64,000 bases of DNA from assembly GCA_028571685.1 (NCBI GenBank), contig CM053143.1, positions 137,922,829-137,986,828 of the forward strand, given 5' to 3'. The position numbers were made by a program, and so were the translations under genes. Shown here in pieces: positions 1-10,876 of this stretch. Positions within the stretch are counted from its first letter, which is position 1. Each line of letters starts with the position of its first letter. The DNA comes from Heterohyrax brucei (lineage: Eukaryota > Chordata > Mammalia > Hyracoidea > Procaviidae). The notes beneath the pieces were generated by a model. That model did not search any database. It had not been told where the DNA came from and worked only from the letters and a program-made list of their open reading frames with translations.

Positions 1-1370
1 AATTTACGAACACAGAATGTCCACTCATTTATTTAGGTTTTCTTTAATTTCTTTTAGGCATGTTGTATAATTTTCTGTATATGCGTTTTTCACCTTCCTG
101 ACTAAACTGATTCCTACATATTCTTTTAGATGTTGTTAAAAAGACTAATGTTTTCTTAATTTCTTTTTCTACTTGCTCATTGCCTGTTTACTCGTTGTTA
201 ATATGTAGAAACCCTACAGCTTTTGTCCTCTTGCTGAATTCATTTATTAGTTCTAACAGTTTCCTTGTGGATTCTTTGGAGTTTTCTATGTGTGGGATCA
301 TGTCATCTGTGAAAAGGGATTGTTTTACTTCTCCTTTCCACCTTGGGTATCTTTGATTATTATTATTATTATTGCCTAGCCTATCTGGCTAGTTAGTCCA
401 GAATGATGTTCAGTAGCAGTGGTAGAAGTGGGTATCCTTATCTTGTTCTTGATTTTAATGAAAAAACTTTTTCTCCCTTAAGTTGTTTTTTCTTGAATAC
501 CTTTTATTAGGGAATTTCTCTTCTGTTACTCTCTTGTTTAGTTTATGTTACGGAAGGGTGTTAAATTTTGTCAGATGCCTTTTTTGTGTTGATTAAGATG
601 GTCATATAGTTCTTTCTGTTTGGCTTATTAATGTGATGTCTTATATTGATTGACTTTCTAACATTAAACCACCTTTGCAGTCCTGAGATAAATCCCACTT
701 GATTATAGTGTCTACTTCTTTTAATATGTTTTTGATTTGGTTTGTGTGTTTGTTTAAATTTTATCTGTATTCATTAGAGATATTAGCCTGCAGTTTTCTT
801 GTGATGCTTTGGTTTGGGTATCAGAGTAATGCTCCCCTCTTACAGTGTGCTAGACATTGTTCCTTTTTTGTTTTTTGGAAAAGTTTAAGATTGGAATCAC
901 TTCTATAAATGTTTGGTAGAATTCCCTATTGAATCCATCTGCTTCAGGCCTTTTGTTTTGACTGTTGATTACGTTTCATCACTAGTCAAGGGTCTGTTAA
1001 GATCCACTATTCATTCTTTTGAGTTAGTGTAGGGAATTCCTATTTCCAAGGGATTTGTCCATTTCCTCTAAATTACCCAACTTGTTGGCATGCAACTGTT
1101 CATGGCATTCACTCCTTCACAGTCCATTTTGTTTCTGTAGAATCTGTTGAATATCCCCACTTGGATTTCTAAAAATATTCCTTGGTTTTACTGATCTTTT
1201 CAAAAAACCAGCCTCTCGTGGTGCTGATTCTCTCTGTTGTTTTGCTACTCTGTGTTTAATTGATCTGTTCTGATCTTTATTATTTCCTTTCTTCTGGTAA
1301 CTTTGGGCCTAGTTTGCTCTTCTTTTGCTAATTCCTCAAGCTGTAGAATTAAACTATTAATTTTGTCTTA
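1..1370 (-). mobile_element. Old antisense LINE-1 (ORF2/3' region), truncated by window edge
   Basis: The plus strand reads as the complement of mammalian L1 ORF2: phrases such as 'gagtgggcatccttgtct'-like text near 425-450, 'gtgtctacttcttttaata' near 708 and 'tttcctctaaattacc' near 1065 follow the order expected for an antisense L1. Many substitutions and stops in every frame show it is an old, dead copy. It begins outside the window on the left. Family-level naming was not attempted. Confidence 0.75.
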
Positions 1371-1424
1371 TATACTTTTTTTCCCTTTAATACAGATATA
1401 TACCAGTATACTCTTAATAGTGGA

Positions 1425-1765
1425 CTTTATTCATTCAGCAAGTTCTTAGTGAGCATCTGCAGTATGCTTGGCACTGTTTTAGTTTCTGGCATTACAGTAG
1501 TGAACAAAATGGGCACACACACAAATAATCCTATCCTTGATGAGTTTACATGCCAGGTGGAGAACCAAATGAGAAACTGCTGAGTTATATACAAGTTGAA
1601 TGGTCATTAATATTATTCAGAAAAATAAACCTAGTGTCAGGTCATAGTGTGAATTGAAGGGGTGTTATAATTTTAATTTAGAGAAACAGATATCCTCACT
1701 GAGAAGATGATATTTGAGCAGACCTTATGTCTGTTATGGACCCTAGCAATGTTGAAAATTCAGTA
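1425..1765 (+). repeat. Probable ancient eutherian interspersed repeat
   Basis: The stretch starts 'tttattcattcagcaagttc', passes through 'agtgaacaaaatgggcacac' and 'gatgagtttacatgccag', and ends near 'gatgatatttgagcagacc'. This is the wording of a very old, widely shared mammalian repeat (also seen here near 27270, 38440 and 39430). I could not name the family. Identification is by recalled phrasing, not by alignment. Confidence 0.45.
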
Positions 1766-2730
1766 ACCATTCTAAAGTTAAAGTTAAATAAAAACTAAAA
1801 ATTTAGTTTCTTAGTCACACTAGCCACATTTCAAGTGCTTAATAGCATTGCCTTTGAAATAAGAAGGGAAAAAGATGAGGATAACAGCATGAGTGAACTA
1901 AATCCTCATTTTTTTTTTTTAATAGGATGGAGTTAGTAGACATAATTTGAAGTTAAGTAATCAAGAAATTAAGACAGAGAAATGTTACCTGTAATTATAG
2001 AGATAGTATCAGAAGAACCATAAGCAGATGGATTATAATGATTGCTTCTAGAAAGTGGGACTGTAGGTAGGGATAGTTAGGCTGGCAGGCTTTTCACTAT
2101 AAGGCTTTTGTACTGTTTGTTTTTTAAAACTCTATACATATGTTACATCAGTAGTTTTTTAAAATTTATGTGAATTAAAATAATAGAATATATATTAAAA
2201 TACAAAAAAGCAGTCTAGACACTAAGTTTGCACGCCAAGCACAGTGTTTTCTTATTTAATAAAAGAGGCAATTTCATTCCTTTTCACACAGTAAAATATC
2301 CTTCAGTTCCCTTTAGATTTATTTGATTGCAGTTAATTTACACTGACTTATAAGAAAAGCGTTTTTTTTTTTTTTTTCTGACACCGTTAGCCAGCTCTTC
2401 TTTTTTTCACTTATGAGGATAACAAGTAGTTCTTTGTGCCGTTGGCATATGTTGTCTATCTTTTCTTTGACAAAAACATTTGTTGGATTTATGTAAGCAA
2501 TAAAAGATTCACGCACAATGTTGGGAGCACCAGAAAATTTTAATCTTAAATAAACTTTTGCTTAAGAAAAAAATGTACTTAAATGGATTAGGAGATAAAA
2601 TCAGAACCTATACTCACAGGCTCTGTGGGCAGTATGCAGTTTTTCAAAGGAAATTTATCTTTTGAAAATTTTAGGGACTGTTTTAAATACAAATAAGGGG
2701 TGACATCTTCAACAAGGGGTCTCTGACAAA
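1766..2730. other. Intronic sequence, nothing recognised
   Basis: AT-rich intron-like sequence with homopolymer T runs at about 1911-1921 and 2362-2377. No exon, RNA gene or identifiable repeat was seen; a small open frame on the minus strand at 2319-2516 has low-complexity composition and no start or splice support. Confidence 0.5.
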
Positions 2731-3150
2731 TGTTGTTATTGTTGTTAGGTGCCGTGGAGTTGGTTTCAACTCATAGTGACCCAGTGTACAACAAAATGTA
2801 AACAGTCTGAATCTGCACCATCCTTAAAGTTGTTATGCTTGAGCCTGTCGTTGTAGCTGCTCTGTCAGTTTGTCTCATTGAGAGTCTCTGACTTTTTTTC
2901 ACTGACTTTGTATTTTGTCAAGCATTAATACCCTTCTCAAGGGACTGATCTGCTCTGATAATGTGTCCAAAGTACATGAGACAAGGGCTTGGCCATTCTT
3001 GCTTCTAAGGAGCATTCTGGCTGTACCTCTTCCAAGACAGATTTGTTAGTTTTTCTGTCAGTCCATGGTATATTCAGTATTCTTTGCCAGCACTGTGAAT
3101 TCAAAAGCATTAATTCTTCTTTGGTCTTCCTTATTCATTGCTTAGCTTAG
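2731..3150 (-). mobile_element. RTE-clade LINE, 3' end fragment
   Basis: On the plus strand the copy opens with 'ttgttattgttgttaggtgc', the complement of the RTE 3' terminus, and runs through 'gtgacccagtgtacaac', 'ttgagagtctctgac', 'gatctgctctgataatgtgtcc' and 'ttctttggtcttccttattcatt'. It is 5'-truncated, as most RTE copies are. No open reading frame survives. Confidence 0.75.
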
Positions 3151-3230
3151 ATAATTATACCAAATTCTTACTAAATAAATCTACTGGTTATTATGATACA
3201 GATTTATATGATAGTATTTATTTTTGCTTG

Positions 3231-3362
3231 CTGCTGGTAGTTAAGAGCTCTGCTGTTAACTAAAAGGTTGCAGTTCATATCCTGCAGCTGCTGTGGGGCA
3301 GCTCTAGTCTGTCCTGTAGGGTCAGTATGAGTCAGAATCAACTCACGGACAATGGGTAGAGG
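3231..3362 (+). mobile_element. Afrotherian tRNA-derived SINE
   Basis: A diverged pol III head ('gtagttaagagctctgctgttaac') is followed by 'gcagttcatatcc' (degenerate B box) and by the body ending 'gtcagtatgagtcagaatc'. This head-plus-body order is shared by about two dozen copies in the window and defines the family used in later entries. Confidence 0.8.
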
Positions 3363-4535
3363 TAAGGCTAACTTGCTGCTATAGGTATTATCTATTTTCA
3401 GAATACATTACTACATCTTTTTGCAGAGTCATTATGAGAGAGGAAGTGTAGATCAAAGTTCAGTCAAAAGAGAAAGTGGTTTTGCCCTGTAATCTGAGAA
3501 TATTTCTTGAAAGCATATGGACAGACCAGTACCCTGTCTCGTTTGTTAAATGGCTATGCTGCTTCCCGCACCGCCCCCGCCAATTTCCCAAATACACTGG
3601 TCAAGTCAGTTTTTACAGCTTTTAAAACTCACCTTGAAATTATTGTGATATTGTTGTAGTTTGATGATTCAAGTAAGCCTTCGCACATTTAGCAAAATTA
3701 AATATGTACAGATTGAATCTCTAAGTACTTAGCTGATAGGAATAGCATTATACACAAATCCTTAAAAAGACCAAAAATAAACCCTTAGTGAAGTGGAAAA
3801 TTCTGAGAATGTGGTGTTAGTAATTTATTTTTCTGATAACCTAGAAGTCTTGGCTTGCAAATATTTTTTCTAATTATTTTTAATTAAATGTTGTAAGATG
3901 TTTTTGTGTCTTGTAAAGTGATTTAAATGTTTTTAATGACCAAAGATTTTTATTCATTATTTTTAGGTGAATTACATACTCTTTATGGAAAGATTAGTCA
4001 GTTGTGCTTGTTCATAGACTTCAAGAAAGACTCTCAAAGTTTGCTTGACAGTAAGCCCTTAATATTTCCTTGTTTGCCTGTGTCCTAAAGCATTACTGTG
4101 TATTTTTTTTTTTAAATTATCAGTAATGAAATATTTTGTAAATTTGTTTTCTACTTAATATAGGTTGTGATTACTAGATTACTAGCACTAAAATAATTAC
4201 TGATTACATTTTATAATACATAGCAAGAGTCCACTTAAGCACCACTGGAACAGTACCCAACCTTAAATACAGGAGTGTATGTTCCACTCTCATCCAACCA
4301 TAATCCTGTGTATAATCAGAGGAGGATTTCTCGTCTTTCTTGTTGTCCTGACTCCTGACCTTTGGTACCTTTTCTTGAAAGCCCTGACATTGAGAAATCC
4401 CCTAAAGATGTTACTGGTGTATGCTTTTTGTAGATGTAAAAATAAAACTAAAAATTACAGTGTCATGCCATTCATAAGCTTTTCATGGTAGGAACTTTAT
4501 TTTGTTCACTGATAAAAGGTAGTACCTAAAGTGGC
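3363..4535. other. Intronic sequence, nothing recognised
   Basis: AT-rich intron-like DNA with no identifiable exon or RNA gene. A C-rich tract 'cccgcaccgcccccgcc' occurs near 3566-3582. An open frame at 4279-4491 has no family resemblance and is judged a chance ORF. Confidence 0.5.
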
Positions 4536-4539
4536 ATGT

Positions 4540-4700
4540 GGCAGTAATGTTGTTGCTAGTCTTGTTAGTTACTGTTGAGCGCTCAGTAGGATTTATTCCA
4601 AGGCTTTGACCTTACGGAAACAGATCACCAGGCCTGTCCTCTCAGGACCCTCTGTATGATTGAATTGCCACCCTTTTGGTTAGTAGTTCAGCAGTGCTCT
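4540..4700 (-). mobile_element. Afrotherian SINE, diverged, antisense
   Basis: Reads 'ttccaaggctttgaccttacggaaacagatcaccaggcctg', then 'cttttggttagtagttcagcagtgc', the complement of the SINE body and head. The 5' head is degraded. Confidence 0.6.
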
Positions 4701-4794
4701 TTGATCTTAGTGTATACTCAGATAGTTTTTGAGCATTATAAATGCAGAGACTACTGATGCCTCCATATTTATATGGATATATGTATATTCATAC

Positions 4795-4925
4795 ACTCTT
4801 TATGAGAGGGTCACTGAAAAAGAGGAGGGCCCTCCGTGAGATGGATCAACAGTGGCTGCAACAGTGGGTTCAAGCATAGCGGCAGTTGTGGAGATGGTGC
4901 AGGCCTAGAGATAACATTGGGTTGT
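4795..4925 (+). mobile_element. RTE-clade LINE 3' fragment, sense
   Basis: Phrases 'gggtcactgaaaaagaggagggccct' and 'agatggatcaacagtggctgcaac' match the sense strand near the RTE ORF C-terminus; the same words occur at about 51015-51080 in the long sense RTE. About 130 bp remain. Confidence 0.65.
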
Positions 4926-5362
4926 CCCTTGTCAGGGAGGGAATAGAGGGAAAGAAGAGATGAAGCTTTTCCCCAGGTCCACTGAATTCAGCCTCTTTAC
5001 CTCCTAACTCTGAGCCTGCAGCCTGTGGGAGATTGACTCAGACCTCCAGTGTAGTCCCTTCATGTGTAAGCTTTAGGTTGTGCTTTCCTTAGTTTTTTTT
5101 TAACCTGTTAATATACCTGTACCTGCTTTTTGTCCTCTAGAACCTTTTTATAACCTCCTTATCCATTCTTTTTATTGTTTTATAGATTTATTTATTTTTT
5201 GTACTTCTCTGCTATCCTACCAGTAGGCTTTCTGAAGGGAGGGTGTTATGAGTGGTTATGATTATCATCTCTTGTCTGCTCCAGGTTTAATCAGTAAAGA
5301 AGGTGTCAAAACACTGTCTTCTCATCCCTAAATACCTGCATATGTTTCTTTAAAAAATATGG
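4926..5362. other. Intronic sequence, nothing recognised
   Basis: No gene, RNA or identifiable repeat was recognised. The sequence is T-rich with several short poly-T stretches. Confidence 0.45.
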
Positions 5363-6180
5363 ATATTTTCTTAAACAACTTCAACAGTTACCACACCTAA
5401 CAAATTTTTCAGTGACTACTTAATATCGTGCTATGCCTAGTTTATATTGAGATTTCTCCAGTTGTCTGAAAAAAATGCCTTTTTGCTGTTGACTTGTTTG
5501 AATCAAGATTCTAAAGGGCACAGGCATCCCATTTCATTGTTGGTTGACTTTTTTTTTTTAAGGGTACAGTTTACTTGGAAGAGGAGTAACATCAGTTGTA
5601 GGATCACCTTCCTTAGAAAATGTGTGAGCAGAACTGCATGTAACATGCATGTAACACAGAACTGTGTGTAACTGTGTGGCACATAGTTCTCTAATTAAGA
5701 AGGCAAACTCTGCCCAAAATAACACATGGATATTTTAAACATATATGATAGTGCACACAATAGTATAATGAACTCCTGTTTACCCGTCACCCAACATCAT
5801 TAACTAACATTTCAGAATGTGTCCTATTTCGTCTATACTCCCATCCATTTACCCTTTTCTGATATTATTTTGAAGCATACCCCATGTGTTATATTACTCA
5901 TCTGTAATTATTTCAATGTATATTTCTAAAAGTAAGGATTCCTGAGTCTTTTTGTAATTTAGAGCAATTGGTTTATGCCTTCCTCCCATTTTTATCTCCA
6001 GGCCATTGACTTGTTGAAGAAACTAGGTGACTTGTCCTGTAGAACACGTCACATTCCATATTTGTTTTCTCCACGTATTGTTTTACTCTTCCTTCTGTTT
6101 ATTTCATGTAAAATGGAAGTTGGATGCAAAGCAATATTTCCAGTTCTCCCCCCCCGCCCATATCATTGTCCTTTTTAGAA
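5363..6180. mobile_element. Ancient L1-type 3' region
   Basis: Text such as 'cagttaccacacctaacaaatttttcagtgac', 'ttgtttgaatcaagattctaaaggg', 'atgaactcctgtttacccgtcaccc' and 'ggtgacttgtcctgtagaa' belongs, from memory, to an old mammalian L1 3' repeat. Blocks appear out of order (5363-5560, 5706-5950, 5955-6130), so internal rearrangement or two insertions are likely. More of the same family may continue at 7100-7235. Confidence 0.45.
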
Positions 6181-6428
6181 GCTTTTTAGACTTTTTTTTC
6201 CTTATTGTCTCCCCTCCATGCCCAGACACTTAAATAAAATTTTAATACCACTGAAATACGGGAACATTGTAGGGTTACATACCATTGTAACTTACAGTTC
6301 AAGATTTTTTGGCACTTTGGACATGACAGTGCCCACTTTATGAATGCATTATCTAAAAGTTTGGTAGATTCTAGTTCAATATCTGAAGAATATTTTATTA
6401 GTAGTACTCAGTACTCTGTACTCCCCAT

Positions 6429-6592
6429 GGAAACCCTGTCAGTGTAGTGGTGAAGGGCTATGGCTGCTAACAAAAAGGTTGGTACTTCAGATCTACCAGG
6501 TGCTCCTTGGAAACCCTATGGGACAGTTATACTCTGTCCTGTAGCATTACTATGAGTGGGAATTGACTCTGTGGCAGTGGGTTTGGGGTTTT
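6429..6592 (+). mobile_element. Afrotherian SINE, nearly complete
   Basis: Starts 'ggaaaccctgtcagtgtagtgg', has 'ctgctaacaaaaaggttgg' and 'cagatctaccaggtgctccttgg', and ends 'actatgagtgggaattgactctgtggcagtgggttt'. It is the first of a run of SINE and RTE insertions extending to 9.4 kb. Confidence 0.85.
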
Positions 6593-6631
6593 GACCAAGC
6601 ATCTGTTATTTTGTCTTACTGTGATGATTGT

Positions 6632-6780
6632 GGGAAACGCTAGTGGCGCAGTGGGTTAAGTGCGTCTGCTAACAAAAAGATCAGCAGTTCAAATCTGCCA
6701 GGCACTCCTTGGAAACTCTGTGGGGCAGTTCTAGTCTGATTTCTAAGGTTCCAGGAGTCAGACCCGACTCGATGTTTTTT
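6632..6780 (+). mobile_element. Afrotherian SINE
   Basis: Contains the head 'gcgcagtgggttaagtgcgtctgctaac', the B-box-like 'cagttcaaatctgcc', and the 3' end 'ccaggagtcagacccgactcgatg' followed by a T run that leads directly into the RTE-derived element at 6781. Only 40 bp separate it from the preceding copy. Confidence 0.85.
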
Positions 6781-7100
6781 TGCGTGTTGGTGTGCTGCTG
6801 GAAGCTCTGCCACCAGTATTTCAAATACCAGCAGGCTCACCTGTGGTCGACAGGTATCAGTGGAGCTTCTAGACTAAGACAGACTAGGAAGAAAAGCTTG
6901 GTGATTTACTTCTGAACATTAGCCAGTGAAAACCTTACGGATCACAGTAGAATGCTGGAGGATGAGCCCCCTGTGTTGGAAGGCACTACATGATAACCTC
7001 AACAATAGCTGTCACGAGATAGCCCAGGACTGAACAGTGATTTCTGTTATGCATAAGGTTACCATGACTTGGAGCTGACTCAGCAGCAACTAACAGCAAC
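6781..7100 (+). mobile_element. Non-autonomous RTE derivative (5' region joined to 3' tail)
   Basis: The first part ('gccaccagtatttcaaat', 'tcagtggagcttctaga', 'gatgagccccctgtgttggaaggc') matches the complement of the RTE-related segment at 48010-48662. It then jumps to the RTE 3' terminus 'ccatgacttggagctgactcagcagcaactaacagcaac'. The protein-coding middle of RTE is absent, so this is an internally deleted passenger that would need RTE machinery in trans. See also 8991-9311 for a relative carrying a tRNA-Gly head. Confidence 0.65.
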
Positions 7101-7517
7101 TATGTGGTACATATTTCATTACATGAAGGGGTATGTGATATCTTCTTGTCCCGTTTTCAGAGGTTCTAGATTGATGAGTGAATTCAGGGAGTAATGTTGA
7201 AAGTTTGCCATCAGTGTTCCTCTTCATGGCTTTGGCATGCATTGCTGTTTGGTGTCTGTACATGTGTGTCTTTTCTTTTGTGCTTGTTTACTCAGTTCTT
7301 CTTTGAGAACTAGCCCTTACCTATTAGGTCTTTTTGACTCCCTTGAAATACAGTTTGACTGGACAGGGAGGAAAAATGCTTTATTAATTCTCTTTTACAT
7401 GTTAGTTTTTTTTACTAATCTTGGTGTATCATCAGTATCTTTTGAAATTGAATTTTAGTCGTTTTATGAGCAGTTCTGACTATTTTTTAAGGACTTGTCT
7501 TTTGTGACTTATTTGTT

Positions 7518-7695
7518 AAAGGAGCCTGATGACTGCTAATGAAAAGGTCCATGATTTGAACCTACCAGCATTTCCATGGGAGAAAGGACTTGGTGATCTG
7601 CTGTCATGAAGATTACAGCGTAGGAAACCTGGTCAGGCAGATCTCCTCTATCGTATGGGGTTATTATGAGTTGGAATCAGCTTGATTGCAAACAG
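7518..7695 (+). mobile_element. Afrotherian SINE, long variant
   Basis: This copy has the extra central segment 'ggagaaaggacttggtgatctgctgtcatgaagattacagcg' between the head and the 'atggggttattatgagttggaatc' tail, marking a longer SINE subfamily than the 130-bp copies nearby. Confidence 0.8.
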
Positions 7696-7734
7696 TACAA
7701 GAAAGGAATTAAGAGATATTCCAAAGAAGAAAGA

Positions 7735-7898
7735 TGGAGCTCTGGTAGCTCACTGGTTAAGAGCTCAGCTGCTAACAAAAAGTTGATAGTTCATTGGGAA
7801 TCTACCAGCCACTCCTTGGAAACCCTTTTAGGGCAATTGTACTCTGTCGTATAGGGTCACCTATGAGTTGGAATCAACTTGACAGCAAAGAATTTTGT
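7735..7898 (+). mobile_element. Afrotherian SINE
   Basis: Head 'tagctcactggttaagagctcagctgctaac' and tail 'gtcacctatgagttggaatcaacttgacagc' are well preserved; the B box region is eroded ('agttcattgggaatctacc'). It lies in tandem with the copy ending at 7695. Confidence 0.85.
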
Positions 7899-8780
7899 TT
7901 GATTTTTAAAGAAGACACAAAATTTCTATATTTTTTAAAATTAAAAGTCATTCTATTTTGCAATAAATATTTGGGTCCATCCTTACATATTTTGCTATTT
8001 CATCATTCTAAGAATTATTTCATTACTTGTCAGTGATTTCCGTCTATTCTAAGGTGATGAATGTATGGAATAATGATGGAATTTTCTAGGAGGAGGACAC
8101 AGTATTAAAATAGTAACTATTGCGTCATCATTTAGTTTTTATTTTCATTGTTTTTATAGACCAGAGTATTGTATCATCTTTCAGGAAGTTGTACTAGAAG
8201 TCTAGTGTACAGTTTACTATAATTCTGCTGTAAAAGCTAGATTTTCTATTGCATTTATAAAAGGAATCATTTTACCAAATTTAAGATTACAACTTTTGCA
8301 TAGAATACCCCTCTCCACCATCTATAAAAATAGACTGTAGGAACTAAATGAGCATAAAATGAGATCTGGAAGTATCAAGAAAATTCAGTGTATGTGGAGA
8401 ATAGCAAGTGGATAGAAATGGTTGGAGCATCAGAGATTTCCTTAGGAAGAGATAAGGCTGAACCTCAGAGACCAAATCAAGAGTCACAGGAAAGACTTGT
8501 GATAGGGAGCAATTTTTATATCTCAAAGAAGGACGTAACATGGTGGAATGCGAATGTTGGACTCCTCTGATTTTAAGGGAGCACTGGGATAAATTTAAGG
8601 GGTTTGGGCTTGGAGACCAGAGACAAGAAGAATAATTTTAGAGGTGAATTCCAATGCAGTATTGAAAAAGTTTTAAGGGAGAAAGAAAACTTAAAGTGTC
8701 TCTGAGATTTGTGTGGCTTTAAGATCACCATGTTTTTGTTTCATGAGAATAGGCCCTTAGGCCCTTTCTAGCCCTTAAAA
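7899..8780. other. Intronic sequence, nothing recognised
   Basis: No exon or RNA gene recognised. Overlapping small open frames at 8344-8541 (minus) and 8388-8570 (plus) run antisense to each other through the same DNA and lack family resemblance, which argues against coding. Confidence 0.5.
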
Positions 8781-8963
8781 AGGAGTCCCTGAGGTGATGC
8801 AGTAGTTATTACTCTTGGCCGCTGACTGAAATGATGGAAGTTCGAGTCAACACAGAGGCGCCTTGGAAGAAAGTCCTTGTAATCTTCTTCCAAAAGATCA
8901 GCCATTTAAAACTTTGTGGAGCACAGTTCTGCTGTGACACACATGGTTCACCACGAGGCAGCT
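8781..8963 (+). mobile_element. Afrotherian SINE, long variant, diverged
   Basis: Begins 'aggagtccctgaggtgatgcag', carries 'gttcgagtcaacacagaggc' at the B box and ends 'tgctgtgacacacatggttcaccacgaggcagc'. Higher divergence than its neighbours suggests an older insertion. Confidence 0.65.
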
Positions 8964-8990
8964 ATTTTTTAGTATTTGTAAGGGGCTCAT

Positions 8991-9311
8991 ATTGTTAGCT
9001 GCCATGCAGTCAGCCCCTGACTTGTGACAACCTCATACACATCAGAAATGGTCTACCTGGATTGCCAGTAGCAGTTGCAGATCAGACCTTTGTGATCTGT
9101 AAAGTTTTCGTTAGCTGATTTTCAGAAGGAAGGAGACTTCAGGCCTTTCTTTCTAGAATGTCTTAGTCTGGGAGCATAGTCTTTTCAACATCAGAATAAC
9201 AAGGAAACCTTGGCGGTCAGATAGGTAGTGGCTACTCATGAGGTGTGTTGGCCAGGGATTGAACCTGGGTCATCCTCATAGAAAGCAAGACTTCTACCAC
9301 TAAACCACCAA
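8991..9311 (-). mobile_element. Composite SINE: tRNA-Gly-like head, RTE-derived body and tail
   Basis: On the minus strand, 9310 to 9238 reads 'ttggtggtttagtggtagaa...' followed by 'ggttcaatccctggccaa', matching tRNA-Gly A and B boxes in order and spacing. The middle ('ttagctgattttcagaaggaaggagac', 'gtcttagtctgggagcatag' on plus) corresponds to the same RTE 5' segment as at 6781-7100, and the plus-strand left end 'attgttagctgccatgcagtcagcccctgac' is the complement of the RTE 3' terminus. The head would supply a pol III promoter and the tail the RTE reverse-transcriptase recognition site. The tRNA part is a SINE head, not a functional tRNA gene: several stem positions are mismatched. Confidence 0.7.
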
Positions 9312-9317
9312 ACAAAC

Positions 9318-9375
9318 AAAAAAACCAAACCCATTGCCATCAAGTTGATTCTGACTTATGGTGTGGCTGTGTGTT
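9318..9375 (-). mobile_element. Afrotherian SINE 3' fragment
   Basis: 'aaaaaccaaacccattgccatcaagttgattctgacttatgg' is the complement of the SINE 3' end with its A/C-rich tail. It abuts the tRNA-Gly SINE. Confidence 0.7.
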
Positions 9376-10310
9376 ACAGTTTGATTAGGGGTAGAGAGGA
9401 GACAAAAACATACGTCTGTATCTATGTGTCGTATATTTGAAACTCTTGTTTAGTAGGATATCTATGTCAGCCTGTCTTCTTAGTTATGTATGTTTATGTT
9501 TTGAAGGAGATATATCAGACATCTTGATATTCTCTACATCAGTAGCTGAACTTAACCCAGTTTGTGTGTCTCCCTATATTTGTTCATCCATATCTGCCAT
9601 TTGGAGAGCAAATAAGTCCCTCTCACCACAGAGAGAGAGGAGAGAGATGCACAGACACACACACACACCTCCCACCACTGATAGCTATTTTGGCTTCTCT
9701 GAGGGTAAAGGTCATCTTCGAAGCGTCATGACTACCTTGGCATGTGGGGCTTCACTAGCCCCCACAGAACTCTGATTTCTGCTACTGCTTCTAAACTCAG
9801 ATAAAGCACCAGGCTTCCAGTGTGATTGCCACATGTATCAGAATATGAAATGACAGGAAAATTAATACTACATTGGGGAAACTTGAATCAGCCAGTGACC
9901 TAAGGCAGGAGGGAGCCAGCAGAGAAATTCTTTGCCGCCTTCTACCTTTCCCTTCCTCTGACCAATAGATAGATTGCTCTGTGGCTCCGCAGTATTTCCA
10001 TGGGGTTTGTCTAGAGATACCAGTGTGACTGAGAAATTAGGTGCAATTTCTTGTGAAGCTATAGGCGGGGTGGTAATGCAATACCTTTTATTTGTTTGAC
10101 CTTTTGTTTCACTTCCTTTTAACATTTAATCTTGCTGCTCTGAGGTGGCCAACCTCTCCTCCTAGTCCAGCATTAGCTCATAGTTGTGCTTGTGTTTTTG
10201 TTTTCTAGGAGACTTAGGCTGAGATAGTTGGTACCAGGAAAGCATGTTCTTACCATGGAATTTTTGCAGTTGAAGTGCCTGCCAGTCCAGTCTATACAAA
10301 GGGAATCTAT
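9376..10310. other. Intronic sequence, short (AC)n; nothing else recognised
   Basis: A purine-rich tract and short (AC)n occur at about 9630-9668. Open frames at 9437-9775 (112 codons, plus) and 9868-10125 (minus) have no recognisable domains and no splice or start context that would support coding. Confidence 0.45.
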
Positions 10311-10523
10311 CTTAAAAAAAAAAAGACAAAACAGACCGATTGCTGTTGAGTGATTCTGACTCACAGCACCCTGTGAGACAGAGTGGAACTGCCTCATAGA
10401 GTTTCCTAAACTGTAATCCTCACAGAAGACTGCCACATCTTTCTTCTGTTGAGTGGCCTGTGGCTTTGAACTGCCTACCTTGGGGTTAGCAGCTGAACAC
10501 TTTCACCACTGTGACACCAGGAC
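10311..10523 (-). mobile_element. Afrotherian SINE, long variant, antisense
   Basis: Poly-A at the left end (10314-10324) lies on the plus strand before 'gattgctgttgagtgattctgactcacagc', and the copy ends at 'gttagcagctgaacactttcaccactgtgacaccagg', the complement of the pol III head. Confidence 0.8.
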
Positions 10524-10606
10524 TTTTTTTAGGGAACCTGTTGTTGGTAGTCAATAAAGTGGTGGTGACACCTGGATGTAGCAGCATCACCTTTCCAAAG
10601 TTTTCA

Positions 10607-10790
10607 TCTGTAGTTAATTAGATTCTTAGTGACCCCAGAGGACAGAGTTCCAAGGCTCTGAATCTTTATGGAAGCAAAATGCCACATCATTCTTCCTCGA
10701 AACACCAGGTGGGTTTGTATTCCTAGCGTTTCACTTAGCTTGGGTTGCAGCTGAGCATTCAAACACTGCTTACCAGGGCTTCTTACCTAA
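10607..10790 (-). mobile_element. Afrotherian SINE, antisense, diverged
   Basis: 'gattcttagtgaccccagaggacagagttccaaggctctgaatctttatggaagc' through 'tgcagctgagcattcaaacactgc' follows the long SINE variant in complement. Confidence 0.65.
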
Positions 10791-10829
10791 TACACAGATG
10801 TGGAGGGGGAAAAAAATGCTTTACTTGAT

Positions 10830-10876
10830 TAGGGTCGCAATGAGTTGGATCCGACTCGACAGCACTTGGCTTGGCT
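10830..10876 (+). mobile_element. SINE 3' fragment
   Basis: Only the tail 'agggtcgcaatgagttggatccgactcgacagcacttggc' remains. It is among the least diverged SINE tails here. Confidence 0.75.

Noticed and set aside
9238..9310. A tRNA-Gly gene on the minus strand
   Set aside because: The A and B boxes match but stems are mismatched and the sequence continues into RTE-derived SINE body, so it is a SINE head and not a tRNA gene.
9437..9775. A 112-codon plus-strand open frame
   Set aside because: No recognised family, and it crosses a purine and (AC)n low-complexity tract. Not supported as a gene.
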